Below are positions 24,851 to 34,240 of a stretch of DNA of 64,000 bases, piece after piece. Below the pieces are notes generated by a model, which had not been told where the DNA came from, did not search any database, and worked only from the letters and a program-made list of their open reading frames with translations. Origin of the DNA: Methylobacterium durans (GTDB lineage: Bacteria > Pseudomonadota > Alphaproteobacteria > Rhizobiales > Beijerinckiaceae); contig NZ_CP029550.1 in the NCBI RefSeq assembly GCF_003173715.1, positions 5,007,501 to 5,071,500 of the forward strand. The letters run 5' to 3'. A program made the position numbers and the translations under genes. How positions within the stretch are numbered: the first letter of the stretch is position 1; each line of letters begins with the position of its first letter.

Positions 24851-24978
24851 GATTGTGTTGAAAAACTCCGTTTGCCCCTCTTTCGAGGACATCAACCTAC
24901 AACACCTGGGGTCGTATCGGGCGACAAATACTAGCTATAGAGGACTTCGACCGCGCCGCGGAGTTTTTCAACACAATC
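24851..24978. mobile_element. MITE-like element, 128 bp with 20-bp perfect terminal inverted repeats
   Basis: GATTGTGTTGAAAAACTCCG at 24851-24870 is repeated exactly in inverse orientation at 24959-24978. GGCG occurs on both outer sides (24847-24850 and 24979-24982), consistent with a 4-bp target duplication. No coding frame lies inside. The TGTTGAAAAACTC terminus resembles ends of IS1182/IS4-like elements, so this is probably a non-autonomous derivative. The rest of 24507-25212 shows no gene. Confidence 0.65.
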
Positions 24979-25212
24979 GGCGCAGAGCAGAAGGTCTACC
25001 AATCTGCAGCGAGTCAACCTCTACTGCCTCGACAACTGTCTGACTTTTCCTTCACAAGTCGCTCTTGCGAGTGCTGCGATCTGGCTTGATAAGCAGTTCG
25101 CACGCCTCCAAACGCGCCGCACTCTGAGTCACAACGGCCGTCGGCGTACGAACCGCACGAGCGCCACGCTACCCTCGCTCAAAGCCGTAACCCTTATACC
25201 GACTCTCACTGA

Positions 25213-26259
25213 TCAGAACTCATGGGCCCAGGCGCGCAGGCCGATGGACATGATGCGCCAGGGCCGATTGATGAGCTTGTTCCAGGCGTCGCAGCAGTGC
25301 TGAGGATGGCCTCGTATGACGCAAAGATCCGATTGCCGAGCCAGTTCTCACGGATGAACTGTCAGAGGTTCTCAACCGGGTTCAGTTCAGGCGAGCGCGC
25401 TGGCAGCGGCAGCAGGGTGATGTCGGCCGGGATCACAAGCTTCTTGGTCATGTGCCAGCCAGCCTGATCGAGCAGCAGCACGGCGTGCGCGCCCGGGCGA
25501 TGGCCCTGGCAATCTCGGCCAAGTGCAGGTTCATTGCCTCGGTGGTGCAGCGAGGCATGACGAGCCCGGCTCCCGTACCACGAGCCGGGCAGATTGCGCC
25601 GAAGAGGTAGGCTGAGGCGGTGCGCTGGTCCTTCGGAGCTGCCGGCCGTGTGCCGCGCCGTACCCATCGCCGGGTGATGGTGTTCTTCTGGCCGACGCGG
25701 GCCTCATCTGAGAACCAGACCTCTATCGGCTTGCCGCCGGTTGCCTGCGCGATCTGCGCCAAGCGGGCGGGGAAGGCTTTTTAAGAGCGGAGATGGCGTC
25801 CTGATCCTGAGCGTGATGGCGGGGACGGGCTGAGAGCTTCCGGTAGCCCATGTTCCGCAGAACCCGGCTCAGCGTCTGCTCGGAGACTGAGACCCGGTGG
25901 TCCTCGAACAGAATCTGAGCCAGGTCGCTCAGCCGCCAGCGCACGACCCCGTGCGCCGCTCGCACCGGGCCTTGCTCGACCAGGGCCTTCAGCGCGGCAC
26001 GCTGCTCAGCGTTCAACCGAGGGCGGGCACCGGGAGCCTTGCCGCCAATCAGCCCATCGGCGTTGAATGCGCGCACCCAGTCCCGCACCGCCTGAAGCCC
26101 AACCCCGCCGAGAGCGGCCGCCTCGGAGCGCGAGCCGCCGGCGTAGATCGCCGACAGAGCCAGCAGGCGGCGGGTCTGATCCGGGGCGCGCGAACTCTTC
26201 CCCAGGGCACGCAGGGCCTCAGCATCGTAGTCCGGCCGCAGTGGCACAGGAGCGGCCAT
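25213..26259 (-). pseudogene. IS630-family transposase, decayed
   Basis: Starts at 26259 (MAAPVPLRPDYDAEALRALG) with an HTH (GGVGLQAVRDWVRAFNADGL) and 'LFEDHRVSVSEQTLSRVLR'. Near 25780 the frame shifts at CTTAAAAAGCC to EVWFSDEARVGQKNTITRRW (first DDE Asp). It shifts again near 25490 (one missing C) to VLLLDQAGWHMTKK and ELNPVENL, where TGG has become TGA; after a further break the end reads NKLINRPWRIMSIGLRAWAH to 25213. The first shift could be a programmed -1 event of the type known in many IS630 elements, but the later lesions make it inactive. Confidence 0.85.
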
Positions 26260-26689
26260 CCCATCCTCCCAGGCTCCAAAACCCGAGGACAGAACACCGC
26301 CCCTTCCGCACCGCTACCCAGCGTGAGTTCGGCTCAGCGAGACTTGGTATCAGTCCTACAACTCAGCATGTCCTACTGCTATAAACCGGAACGGGCCCTA
26401 CGGGTCGGCCTCGAACGACCACGCGCGTGTGCCTCGCGTCCTGCTGGGAGAGATCCCGATGTACCAGCATATCCTTGTCCCTACTGATGGGACGCCACTT
26501 TCCGCCTCGGCCGTAAAAGAAGCTGTTTCGCTCGCCAAGACTGTTGGGGCGAAGGTGACAGTTCTCACGGTAATCCACCGGCTTCCAACTTTGGGGTTGG
26601 GGCCGTCGTACCCGTACGCCGATGAATTCAGTCGACATGCCCATGCCGACGCCGAGCGTACGCTCACGGAGGCCGAGCAGGAGGCTAGG

Positions 26690-27733
26690 TGTTTGATCCC
26701 AGGGTTTGATGGTGCAGTTTTCTCACGAGAGTGGAAGGACGCGCTATGGGCCAGGTTCAGCACGGGAGCGCCACGACGACAGCGGCAGTCCGTCGAGCGA
26801 TACAGCATAGTCAAGCGAGCCTGAGGGCGTTGGCGGCCCGTTACGGCGTCAACCCGAAGACCGTCGCGAAGTGGAAGAAGCGGTCCTCGGTGGCTGACCG
26901 GAAGACGGGGCCAACGGAACACCGGTCTACGGTGCTGACGGCCGAGAACGAGGCGGTGATCGTCGCCTTTCGCCGGCACACCCTGCTGCCACTCGACGAC
27001 TGCCTCTACGCCCTGCAGCCGACGATCCCGCACCTTACACGCTCAAGCCTGCACCGGTGCCTGCAGCGCCATGGCATCTCGCGGCTCCCCGAAGTGGATG
27101 GCGACAAGCCGCTACGTGCAAAATTCAAGCGCTACCCGCTCGGCTACTTCCACATCGATATCGCCGAGGTGCACACCAAAGAAGGCCGACTCTACCTGCT
27201 TGTGGCGATCGACCGGACCTCCAAGTTCGCCTTCGCCGAGTTGCACGAGAAGGCCACGCGCCGGGTCGCCGGCAACTTCCTGCGGGCCCTTGCTGCCGCC
27301 GTTCCCTACAAGATCCACACGGTGCTCACCGACAACGGCACGCATTTCACCGAGCCGTCCGGGAACACTTGGACGCCGGAAGAGATCAGAGCGATGCGCG
27401 CCGAGAAGGTGCTGTTCCGCTGCCACTCCTTTGAGGGCGCCTGCGCCGACCTCAACATCGAGCACCGTCTCACGAAGCCGCGCCATCCCTGGACGAATGG
27501 TCAAGTTGAGCGGATGAACCGCACGATCAAGGACGCCACCGTCAAGCGCTTCTACTACGACAGCCACAGTCAGCTTCGGCAGCACCTCGCCGACTTCGTG
27601 GCCGCCTATAACTTCGCCCGCCGCCTCAAGACGCTACGCGGCCTCACGCCCTACGAAGCTATCTGCAAAGCTTGGACGGAGGAGCCCTCTAGGTTCACCC
27701 AGAACCCGCACCACCAAATCCCGGGACCAAACA
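26690..27733 (+). mobile_element. IS481-family insertion sequence, copy 1
   Basis: 1044 bp. Terminal inverted repeats TGTTTGATCCCAGGG and TGTTTGGTCCCGGGA (23 of 28 matching over the full arm). GCTAGG is present directly on both sides (26684-26689 and 27734-27739). IS481 of Bordetella is known to duplicate NCTAGN, which this fits. It is identical to copy 2 at 33197. Confidence 0.95.
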
Positions 27734-27738
27734 GCTAG
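26746..27738 (+). CDS. IS481 family transposase, copy 1
   Basis: 330 aa, intact. An N-terminal HTH (SLRALAARYGVNPKTVAKWK) is followed by an integrase-core (rve) DDE domain: 'YFHIDIAEVHTKEGRLYLLV' (first Asp), 'HTVLTDNGTHFTEP' (second Asp) and 'TKPRHPWTNGQVERMNRTIK' (Glu). The ATG at 26746 follows GGAAGGA. The stop codon TAG at 27736-27738 is not in the element: the last two codons, AGC TAG, take only an A from the element and GCTAG from the duplicated target. The encoded protein matches copy 2 residue for residue. Confidence 0.95.
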   Translation: MGQVQHGSATTTAAVRRAIQHSQASLRALAARYGVNPKTVAKWKKRSSVADRKTGPTEHRSTVLTAENEAVIVAFRRHTLLPLDDCLYALQPTIPHLTRSSLHRCLQRHGISRLPEVDGDKPLRAKFKRYPLGYFHIDIAEVHTKEGRLYLLVAIDRTSKFAFAELHEKATRRVAGNFLRALAAAVPYKIHTVLTDNGTHFTEPSGNTWTPEEIRAMRAEKVLFRCHSFEGACADLNIEHRLTKPRHPWTNGQVERMNRTIKDATVKRFYYDSHSQLRQHLADFVAAYNFARRLKTLRGLTPYEAICKAWTEEPSRFTQNPHHQIPGPNS

Positions 27739-27940
27739 GCAGGCCGGTGTCCCTTGCGAGGTCGTGAAAGTCGACGACCGGCAGCCGTACGAATCCATTA
27801 TAGAAACCGCCGGTGCCCGCGGCTGTGACCTCATCGTCATGGCCTCGCATGGCCGTCGGGGCCTTTCCGCCCTCGTCATTGGCAGCGAGACCATGAAGGT
27901 TCTCACGCATTCTAAAGTGCCCGTCTTGATTTACCGCTGA

Positions 27941-28571
27941 CTGTCTGCGAGCCGTCAATGGCCGCTAGGGCTGATCCTCACGAGAATGCGCCTCGACACC
28001 TCTGGGGGCCCTGCACCCCGAAGCGCCCGGTCCCATAATCGTATCGCAACGGCTACGGGTACGCGCCGGCCAGCTACTATGGCGAGCCCTTACTAAGGCT
28101 GCCGTTACTATTGCAGCCTGCTGCGAAGCATAAGGAACTCGCGGACGGAGGGCGTCGCACCGCGAGCAGCTGTGAACGTGTCGCCTCGCCTGTTCTGCCG
28201 CAGCGGCTTCCCGCTTCTGTGTGTAGGGCCATGATCTGCACCGCTCTTGATCCCCTGAGGTAGGCCGAGCGCTGAGCCTGCAGCGCATCTTCGAACTGGT
28301 CAGGTCTCATCCTCCACCATGGACGCGAACCCCGATACACCGTGGCCTTGATCCCCGACTTTGCGTTCCGGGAACTCGGCCGGGTATTCGGCCGAGACCG
28401 CCTGCGCACGCTTCTTCTCAGCGGGGAAGGGACCATCAGGGAAGTTCGCGAGGGGTGAAACCGGACGAAAGCGGGCGGTGTGGTGGGACAAGGGTCTGAC
28501 GCGGTGAGCTTTCTCCACGCTCGCCGTGGTATGATCGTTCCTCAACCCAGGCCGGTTGCGGAGAGGCGCAC
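27941..28571. other. intergenic region with one doubtful ORF
   Basis: A minus-strand frame at 28300-28545 (81 codons; ANFPDGPFPAEKKRAQAVSA) has normal composition in its second half but only a TTG/GTG start and no clear ribosome-binding site. The stretch near 28045 (GYGYAPASYYGEP) resembles the end of a Gly/Tyr-rich exported protein, perhaps a relic. Nothing else is callable. Confidence 0.3.
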
Positions 28572-30242
28572 ATGACGGGCCTCGGATCGACGGTGCAGGC
28601 CTTCCGGCACGGCGCGCCGTCAGAGCTTCGTTTCAACATCGTGGCAGGCCTCACGGCCGCGGCCGTCGTCCTGCCCAAGGCGATGGCCTTCGCCACCGTA
28701 GCCGGATTGCCGGTGGCGGTCGGCCTCTACACCGCCTTCGTTCCGGCGGTCATCTACGGGCTTCTGGGCTCGTCGCGCGTCCTCAGCGTCAGCTCGACGA
28801 CGACGCTGGCCATCCTGACGGGTGCTGAACTCGGCAGCGTGGTACCCGACGGCGATCCGGCGAAGCTCACTGCCGCAACGGCAACGCTGACGGCCCTGGT
28901 CGGCGTTCTGCTCCTCGCAGCGCGGCTGATGAAGCTCGGCTTCGTGGCGAGCTTCATATCCGTGCCGGTGTTGACGGGGTTCAAAGCCGGGATCGGGGTC
29001 GTCATTCTGCTGGACCAAGCCCCCAAGCTCTTCGGGCTGCACGTCACGAAACAATCCTTCTTCGCGGACTTGGCGGGCCTCATACAGCACCTGCCCGAGA
29101 CCTCCCTCCTGACCCTGGCGGTCGCAGTGACCACGCTGGCGGCGCTTGCCAGCATGGAGTGTCTCAGGCCGCATTCACCGGCCCCGCTGGTCACGGTGGC
29201 GGCCGCCATCGCCGCCTCGTGGCTGCTGGGCCTGGGCGCCGCGGGGGTGCCCGTCATCGGAGCCATCCCGCAGGGCCTTCCCTCCCTGACCCTGCCGGAT
29301 CTCGCCCTCATCCAGGCGCTCCTGCCGGGCGCCATGGGTATCGCGCTGATGAGCTTCACCGAGAGCATCGCCGCGGGGCGGGCTTTTGTCAGACCCGGCG
29401 ATCCGCCGATCGACGCCAATTGCGAGCTGGTCGCGACCGGAGCGGCCAACCTGGGGGGCGCCCTGCTCGGAGCCATGCCGGCAGGCGGCGGAGCCTCTCA
29501 GACCGGGATCGTACGGGCAGCGGGAGGCCGGACGCAGGCGGCCTCGCTCGTGACGGCCGCGGCATCGCTTGCCACGATGCTGCTCCTGGCCCCGATCTTG
29601 GGTCTTCTGCCGCAGGCGACCCTCGCGGCGTTGGTCATTGTCTACTCGGCGGGCCTGATCCAGCCGAGGGAATTCCGGGCCATCCATCGGGTGCGGCGGA
29701 TGGAATTCCATTGGGCGGTCGTGGCAGCCGTCGGAGTCCTGGTCTTCGGAACGCTGCAGGGCATCGTCGTCGCCATCGTTCTCTCATTCGTCGGCCTCGC
29801 CCTCCAGACCGCTCACCCACCGGTCTCGGTCGTCGCGCGCAAGCGCGGGGCCGATGTCCTGCGCCCTCTGTCACCTGAGCATCCCGATGACGAAACGTTC
29901 GAGGGCCTCTTGATCCTGCGGCCCGAGGGGCGCCTCTACTTCGCCAACGCGCAGAACGTAGGCGAGAGGATCCGGACGCTGATCGCCGAGCACAAGCCGC
30001 GCGTCGTCGTCCTCGACCTCAGCCGCGTGCCTGACATCGAGTATTCGGCACTGCAGATGCTACAGGAGGGCGTGCGGCGAACCAGCGTGACCCTCTGGCT
30101 CGTCGACTGCAATCCGGGCGTGCTCGACATGGTGCGGCGCGCAGGTCTCGATCACGAACTTGGCCCCGACCGCCTGTTGTTCAACGCCCGAACGGCGATC
30201 GAGCGCTACAGGAAGCTTCAGGCGCCCTCGGCACCCGGCTAG
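28572..30242 (+). CDS. SulP family anion transporter with STAS domain
   Basis: 556 aa. SulP permease for sulfate or other anions. About ten to twelve membrane helices: AGLTAAAVVLPKAMAFATVA, GLYTAFVPAVIYGLLGSSRV, FVASFISVPVLTGFKAGIGV and the conserved 'SFTESIAAGRAF' and 'ANLGGALLGAMPAGGGASQT' loops. A cytoplasmic C-terminal STAS domain (~440-545: LLILRPEGRLYFANAQNVGE, VVVLDLSRVPDIEYSALQML) probably regulates transport. Its stop codon TAG (30240-30242) is part of the GCTAG at which the nested insertion-sequence stack begins, so the coding sequence is preserved while the downstream region is displaced. Substrate is not determined by sequence. Confidence 0.9.
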   Translation: MTGLGSTVQAFRHGAPSELRFNIVAGLTAAAVVLPKAMAFATVAGLPVAVGLYTAFVPAVIYGLLGSSRVLSVSSTTTLAILTGAELGSVVPDGDPAKLTAATATLTALVGVLLLAARLMKLGFVASFISVPVLTGFKAGIGVVILLDQAPKLFGLHVTKQSFFADLAGLIQHLPETSLLTLAVAVTTLAALASMECLRPHSPAPLVTVAAAIAASWLLGLGAAGVPVIGAIPQGLPSLTLPDLALIQALLPGAMGIALMSFTESIAAGRAFVRPGDPPIDANCELVATGAANLGGALLGAMPAGGGASQTGIVRAAGGRTQAASLVTAAASLATMLLLAPILGLLPQATLAALVIVYSAGLIQPREFRAIHRVRRMEFHWAVVAAVGVLVFGTLQGIVVAIVLSFVGLALQTAHPPVSVVARKRGADVLRPLSPEHPDDETFEGLLILRPEGRLYFANAQNVGERIRTLIAEHKPRVVVLDLSRVPDIEYSALQMLQEGVRRTSVTLWLVDCNPGVLDMVRRAGLDHELGPDRLLFNARTAIERYRKLQAPSAPG

Positions 30243-31720
30243 TACTACTGTGTCACAAACGGAGAATAGCAGCAGGGACATCGCTGAAGCGATTGCAACA
30301 GGGCGCGCGTCAGTCCCAGGCGCAAGGTCGTAATGGAGTCAGGCACGTGACGCTCGGGCCGGATCGGGGGCGCCGCGGGGTCTGTAATCGGCGGGTAGGA
30401 CAGGTGTTTGGAGCCTGACGAACTCGGATGCCGAGGGGGGAATCCGGCCCCGCTCAGAGACCAGAAACCCGTAAGCAGCGATGCACAAGCTGGCGTGATG
30501 ATGGAAGCCGCGCCAGCCCCGGCCCTCGTAGTGACCCAATCCGATCTCCTGCTTCAGCTCTTGATAGTCCCGCTCAATGCGCCAGCGCAGTTTGGTCTGG
30601 CTGACGAGCTCGGTCAGGGGCGTCTCGGGTGGCAGGCTCGAGAGCCAGTACTTGGTGGGCGCGGCCTCGCCCTGCGGCCACTCGATCAGGACCCATTCCT
30701 CGGGACGGGGCTCGTGTCGCAGCTCATCGCGATGAGCCGGACGCACCCGCTCTGCCGCAAAGCGCGACACCAACAGCCCGTTCGTGCCGGCACGCCATGT
30801 GACACACTGCCAAGCTTCCTCTGGCAGAGACCGGGCCAGCTTCTCAGCCGAGAGCGGCTTGTGATCGGGGCTGCGCCGCACCCGGGTCGGCGGCCGGCCG
30901 CGCCCGCTCCAGGGTTTGGGTGGCAGCGGTGTCGTTCCGGGTGACCACAGGCTGGTCGAAGACTGAATGCCGAGACTGTAGGGCAAGCCCAACTCCGTCA
31001 GGGCCGTGCGGAAGGCTGTGTCGATCCCGTATCCGGCATCCGCCAGCACGAGACCGGGCGGCAGCTTGTCGGCGTGAGCGGCACGGATCTGATCCAGCGC
31101 GATCTGCGGCTTGGTCTGGAAGCGGATCGCCGCGGGCACGCCAGCCTTCCTGCGCCGCTCGGGATCCAGGGCCCAGGCTTCCGGCAGGTAGAGGCGATAG
31201 GCGACCGGCAGGCTGGCCTGGGCATTAGCCAGCGAGAGCGTCACGGCCACTTGGCAATTGTCCTGCTTGCCGACCTGTCCGCAATACTGCCGCCCCACCC
31301 CGACCGAGTGTCGGCCCTTCTTGGGGAAGCTCGTGTCATCGACGATCCAGGCTTGGATTGGGCCTTGGCTCTCGATCATCGGCAGAACAGCGGCACGGAC
31401 CCGGGCCAGCAAAGCAGTGTCTGACCATTCGCCCTTGGCCACAAAGTGGTGCAGGGACTGATGGGTGGCCTGAACACGCGCTGGCGCGATCCGCGCTGCC
31501 ATGGGCTCGATGCTCTTGCGCGCGCCCGGCAGGAGGAGACCGGTGCAGTAAGCCTTCAGCGGCGCCACCCGATCCGCATGGCCAAGGGCGTCCGAGAGCG
31601 TGTCGACATAGGCCGCAAAGCGCGGCGGGTCGGCCAGCGGGGTGTTCCAGGGATCCATGTCGCGCTCCCGCACGAGGTCGGATCACCACTCATACACCGC
31701 AATCTTGTGACACAGTAGTA
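30243..31720 (-). mobile_element. IS701-family insertion sequence
   Basis: 1478 bp with perfect 16-bp terminal inverted repeats TACTACTGTGTCACAA, and CTAG directly repeated outside (30239-30242 and 31721-31724). IS701 elements are known to duplicate a 4-bp YTAR site, which CTAG satisfies. Its right-hand target copy is also the left-hand target copy of the next element. Confidence 0.9.
30339..31658 (-). CDS. IS701 family transposase
   Basis: 439 aa, intact. The RNase H-like DDE signature is clear: 'AWIVDDTSFPKKGRHSVGVG' (first Asp), RQYCGQVGKQDNCQVAVTLS, VLADAGYGIDTAFRTALTEL (second Asp) and a distal 'LRWRIERDYQELKQEIGLGH' (Glu). The start at 31658 (MDPWNTPLADPPRFAAYVDT) follows GGGAGCG; a GTG five codons upstream is an alternative. 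Confidence 0.95.
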   Translation of the reverse strand: MDPWNTPLADPPRFAAYVDTLSDALGHADRVAPLKAYCTGLLLPGARKSIEPMAARIAPARVQATHQSLHHFVAKGEWSDTALLARVRAAVLPMIESQGPIQAWIVDDTSFPKKGRHSVGVGRQYCGQVGKQDNCQVAVTLSLANAQASLPVAYRLYLPEAWALDPERRRKAGVPAAIRFQTKPQIALDQIRAAHADKLPPGLVLADAGYGIDTAFRTALTELGLPYSLGIQSSTSLWSPGTTPLPPKPWSGRGRPPTRVRRSPDHKPLSAEKLARSLPEEAWQCVTWRAGTNGLLVSRFAAERVRPAHRDELRHEPRPEEWVLIEWPQGEAAPTKYWLSSLPPETPLTELVSQTKLRWRIERDYQELKQEIGLGHYEGRGWRGFHHHASLCIAAYGFLVSERGRIPPSASEFVRLQTPVLPADYRPRGAPDPARASRA

Positions 31721-31724
31721 CTAG

Positions 31725-33191
31725 GAGCCCGTCCGAGTAAGTGTCTCGACGACGAGGCCGCGGGATGATTCACTCGGCTCATGGCCAAGGTGTTTCGCTC
31801 CTGGGACGTCGATCAGGGCTGGCTGCTGCCGCCCTCGCTGCACGAGTTCGTGCCACCCGGGCACAGGGCGCACTTCGTGCGCGACACGGTGCGCGAGGCG
31901 CTCGACCTCTCGGCCATTCTCGACACCTACACCGAGGAGCGCGGCTACCCGCCCTACCATCCGGGCATGATGGTGGCGCTCCTGCTCTACGGCTACAGCC
32001 GAGGCCTGTACTCCTCGCGCCAGCTCGCCCGCGCCTGCGAGGAGCGGGTCGATGTCATGGCGGTGACCGGCCTGAACCGGCCCGACTTCCGAACCATCGC
32101 CGACTTCCGCAAGCGCCACCTCGTGGCCCTGTCGGACCTGTTCGTGCAGGTGCTGCGCCTGTGTCGGGCGGCCGGTCTCGTCGAGTTCGCTCACGTGGCG
32201 GTGGATGGCACCAAGCTGAAGGCAAACGCCTCGCGCCACAAAGCGATGAGCTACGGGCGGATGAAGACGGCCGAGCCGGCCCTGGCGGCCGAGGTGGACG
32301 CTTGGCTGGAGCGAGCGCGCGAGGCTGACGCGGCGGAGGATCAGGCTCACGGTGCCGGCCGTCGGGGCGACGAAACGCCGGACTGGATGGCCGACAAGCA
32401 GCGACGGCTGGAAGCAATCCGCGCCGCCAAGGCCGCGCTGGAAGCGGAGGCCGCAGATCCGCCCGATCCGGAGGACGAGAACGGGCCGGGTGCCTCGTCG
32501 GGCATGCGTTGGCAGGGTCGGCCACTGCGCGGTGACGACGGCAGTCCGCCCGACCGGGCGCAGCGCAACTTCACCGACCCGGACAGCCGGATCCTGCCCA
32601 CGCGCGACGGCTTCGTGCAGGGCTACAACGGTCAGATCGCGGTCGACGCCGCGCATCAGGTGATCGTCGCGCACCGCCTCGTGACCAACTCGGCCGACTA
32701 CCGCGCCCTCGTGCCGCTTGTGGACGGGGTCCGCGCTCATCTCAGGCGCAAGCCGCGGGAGGTCTCGGGCGATGCCGGGTTTGCCAACGAGGCGAACCTC
32801 GTCGCGCTCAGGGAGCGGGGCATTACGGGCTACCTCGCTCCGGGCCGGGCGCGACACGGCGAGGCGGATGCGGCCGGCCGCCGGAGGCTGACCAAGATGC
32901 CGTTGATGAGCGCGATGGCCGCCCGCCTAAAACGGGCTGGCCGCCGCAGTCGCTATCGCCTCAGGAAGCAGGTGGTTGAGCCGGTGTTCGGGCAGATCAA
33001 GCAGGCCCGAGGCTTCCGACCGTTCCTGATGAGAGGGCTTGAGCAGGTCCGGGGCGAGTGGGCGATGATCTGCACGGCCCATAACCTCCTGAAGCTGGCA
33101 CAGGCCGACCGTTGAGCCCGCTGTCCGCCCTCATCGGCTCCGGTCTCGCCCCCTCTACCCAGGCCTCAAACACCGTTACTCGGACAGGCTC
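31725..33191 (+). mobile_element. IS1182-family insertion sequence
   Basis: 1467 bp. Terminal inverted repeats GAGCCCGTCCGAGTAA and GAGCCTGTCCGAGTAA (15 of 16). CTAG occurs outside both ends (31721-31724 and 33192-33195). The 4-bp palindromic duplication fits the IS1182 family. It lies directly between the IS701 element and IS481 copy 2. Confidence 0.9.
31781..33115 (+). CDS. IS1182 family transposase
   Basis: 444 aa, intact. N-terminal DUF772-type region (MAKVFRSWDVDQGWLLPPSL, YPPYHPGMMVALLLYGYSRG, CEERVDVMAVTGLNRPDFRT), then the DDE core: 'FAHVAVDGTKLKANASRHKA' (first Asp), EVSGDAGFANEANLVAL (second Asp) and the distal 'KQVVEPVFGQIKQARGFR' (Glu). A typical lysine-poor, acidic insertion (DPPDPEDENGPG) is present between the first two. 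Start at ATG 31781. Confidence 0.95.
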   Translation: MAKVFRSWDVDQGWLLPPSLHEFVPPGHRAHFVRDTVREALDLSAILDTYTEERGYPPYHPGMMVALLLYGYSRGLYSSRQLARACEERVDVMAVTGLNRPDFRTIADFRKRHLVALSDLFVQVLRLCRAAGLVEFAHVAVDGTKLKANASRHKAMSYGRMKTAEPALAAEVDAWLERAREADAAEDQAHGAGRRGDETPDWMADKQRRLEAIRAAKAALEAEAADPPDPEDENGPGASSGMRWQGRPLRGDDGSPPDRAQRNFTDPDSRILPTRDGFVQGYNGQIAVDAAHQVIVAHRLVTNSADYRALVPLVDGVRAHLRRKPREVSGDAGFANEANLVALRERGITGYLAPGRARHGEADAAGRRRLTKMPLMSAMAARLKRAGRRSRYRLRKQVVEPVFGQIKQARGFRPFLMRGLEQVRGEWAMICTAHNLLKLAQADR

Positions 33192-33196
33192 CTAGG

Positions 33197-34240
33197 TGTT
33201 TGATCCCAGGGTTTGATGGTGCAGTTTTCTCACGAGAGTGGAAGGACGCGCTATGGGCCAGGTTCAGCACGGGAGCGCCACGACGACAGCGGCAGTCCGT
33301 CGAGCGATACAGCATAGTCAAGCGAGCCTGAGGGCGTTGGCGGCCCGTTACGGCGTCAACCCGAAGACCGTCGCGAAGTGGAAGAAGCGGTCCTCGGTGG
33401 CTGACCGGAAGACGGGGCCAACGGAACACCGGTCTACGGTGCTGACGGCCGAGAACGAGGCGGTGATCGTCGCCTTTCGCCGGCACACCCTGCTGCCACT
33501 CGACGACTGCCTCTACGCCCTGCAGCCGACGATCCCGCACCTTACACGCTCAAGCCTGCACCGGTGCCTGCAGCGCCATGGCATCTCGCGGCTCCCCGAA
33601 GTGGATGGCGACAAGCCGCTACGTGCAAAATTCAAGCGCTACCCGCTCGGCTACTTCCACATCGATATCGCCGAGGTGCACACCAAAGAAGGCCGACTCT
33701 ACCTGCTTGTGGCGATCGACCGGACCTCCAAGTTCGCCTTCGCCGAGTTGCACGAGAAGGCCACGCGCCGGGTCGCCGGCAACTTCCTGCGGGCCCTTGC
33801 TGCCGCCGTTCCCTACAAGATCCACACGGTGCTCACCGACAACGGCACGCATTTCACCGAGCCGTCCGGGAACACTTGGACGCCGGAAGAGATCAGAGCG
33901 ATGCGCGCCGAGAAGGTGCTGTTCCGCTGCCACTCCTTTGAGGGCGCCTGCGCCGACCTCAACATCGAGCACCGTCTCACGAAGCCGCGCCATCCCTGGA
34001 CGAATGGTCAAGTTGAGCGGATGAACCGCACGATCAAGGACGCCACCGTCAAGCGCTTCTACTACGACAGCCACAGTCAGCTTCGGCAGCACCTCGCCGA
34101 CTTCGTGGCCGCCTATAACTTCGCCCGCCGCCTCAAGACGCTACGCGGCCTCACGCCCTACGAAGCTATCTGCAAAGCTTGGACGGAGGAGCCCTCTAGG
34201 TTCACCCAGAACCCGCACCACCAAATCCCGGGACCAAACA
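33197..34240 (+). mobile_element. IS481-family insertion sequence, copy 2
   Basis: Same length (1044 bp) and sequence as copy 1. On the right it is flanked by GCTAGA (34241-34246). On the left CTAG plus G (33192-33196) is interrupted by two further elements; the G before that CTAG is the GCTAG at 30238-30242. After removing the other elements the left flank reads GCTAGG. Confidence 0.9.

Larger units (their letters stand above)
26459..27940 (+). pseudogene. universal stress protein gene split by IS481-family element
   Basis: The N-terminal half (MYQHILVPTDGTPLSASAVK through EAEQEA) ends at 26689. The C-terminal half resumes at 27740 (QAGVPCEVVKVDDRQPYESI) and ends at 27940 after MASHGRRGLSALVIGSETMK, the G-2x-G-8x-GS nucleotide-binding motif of ATP-binding Usp proteins. 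Removing the 1044-bp element and one copy of its GCTAGG target duplication joins the halves in frame (E-A-R-Q-A-G). The reconstructed protein would be ~143 aa, normal for the family. As it stands, translation from the start would run into the element and stop at 26824. Confidence 0.95.

Noticed and set aside
28300..28545. 81-codon minus-strand gene
   Set aside because: Only a TTG start and no ribosome-binding site; kept as doubtful in the intergenic note.
26690..34240. composite transposon carrying SulP between two IS481 copies
   Set aside because: Copy 1 has its own perfect target duplication, so the two copies inserted independently; the pair need not move together.
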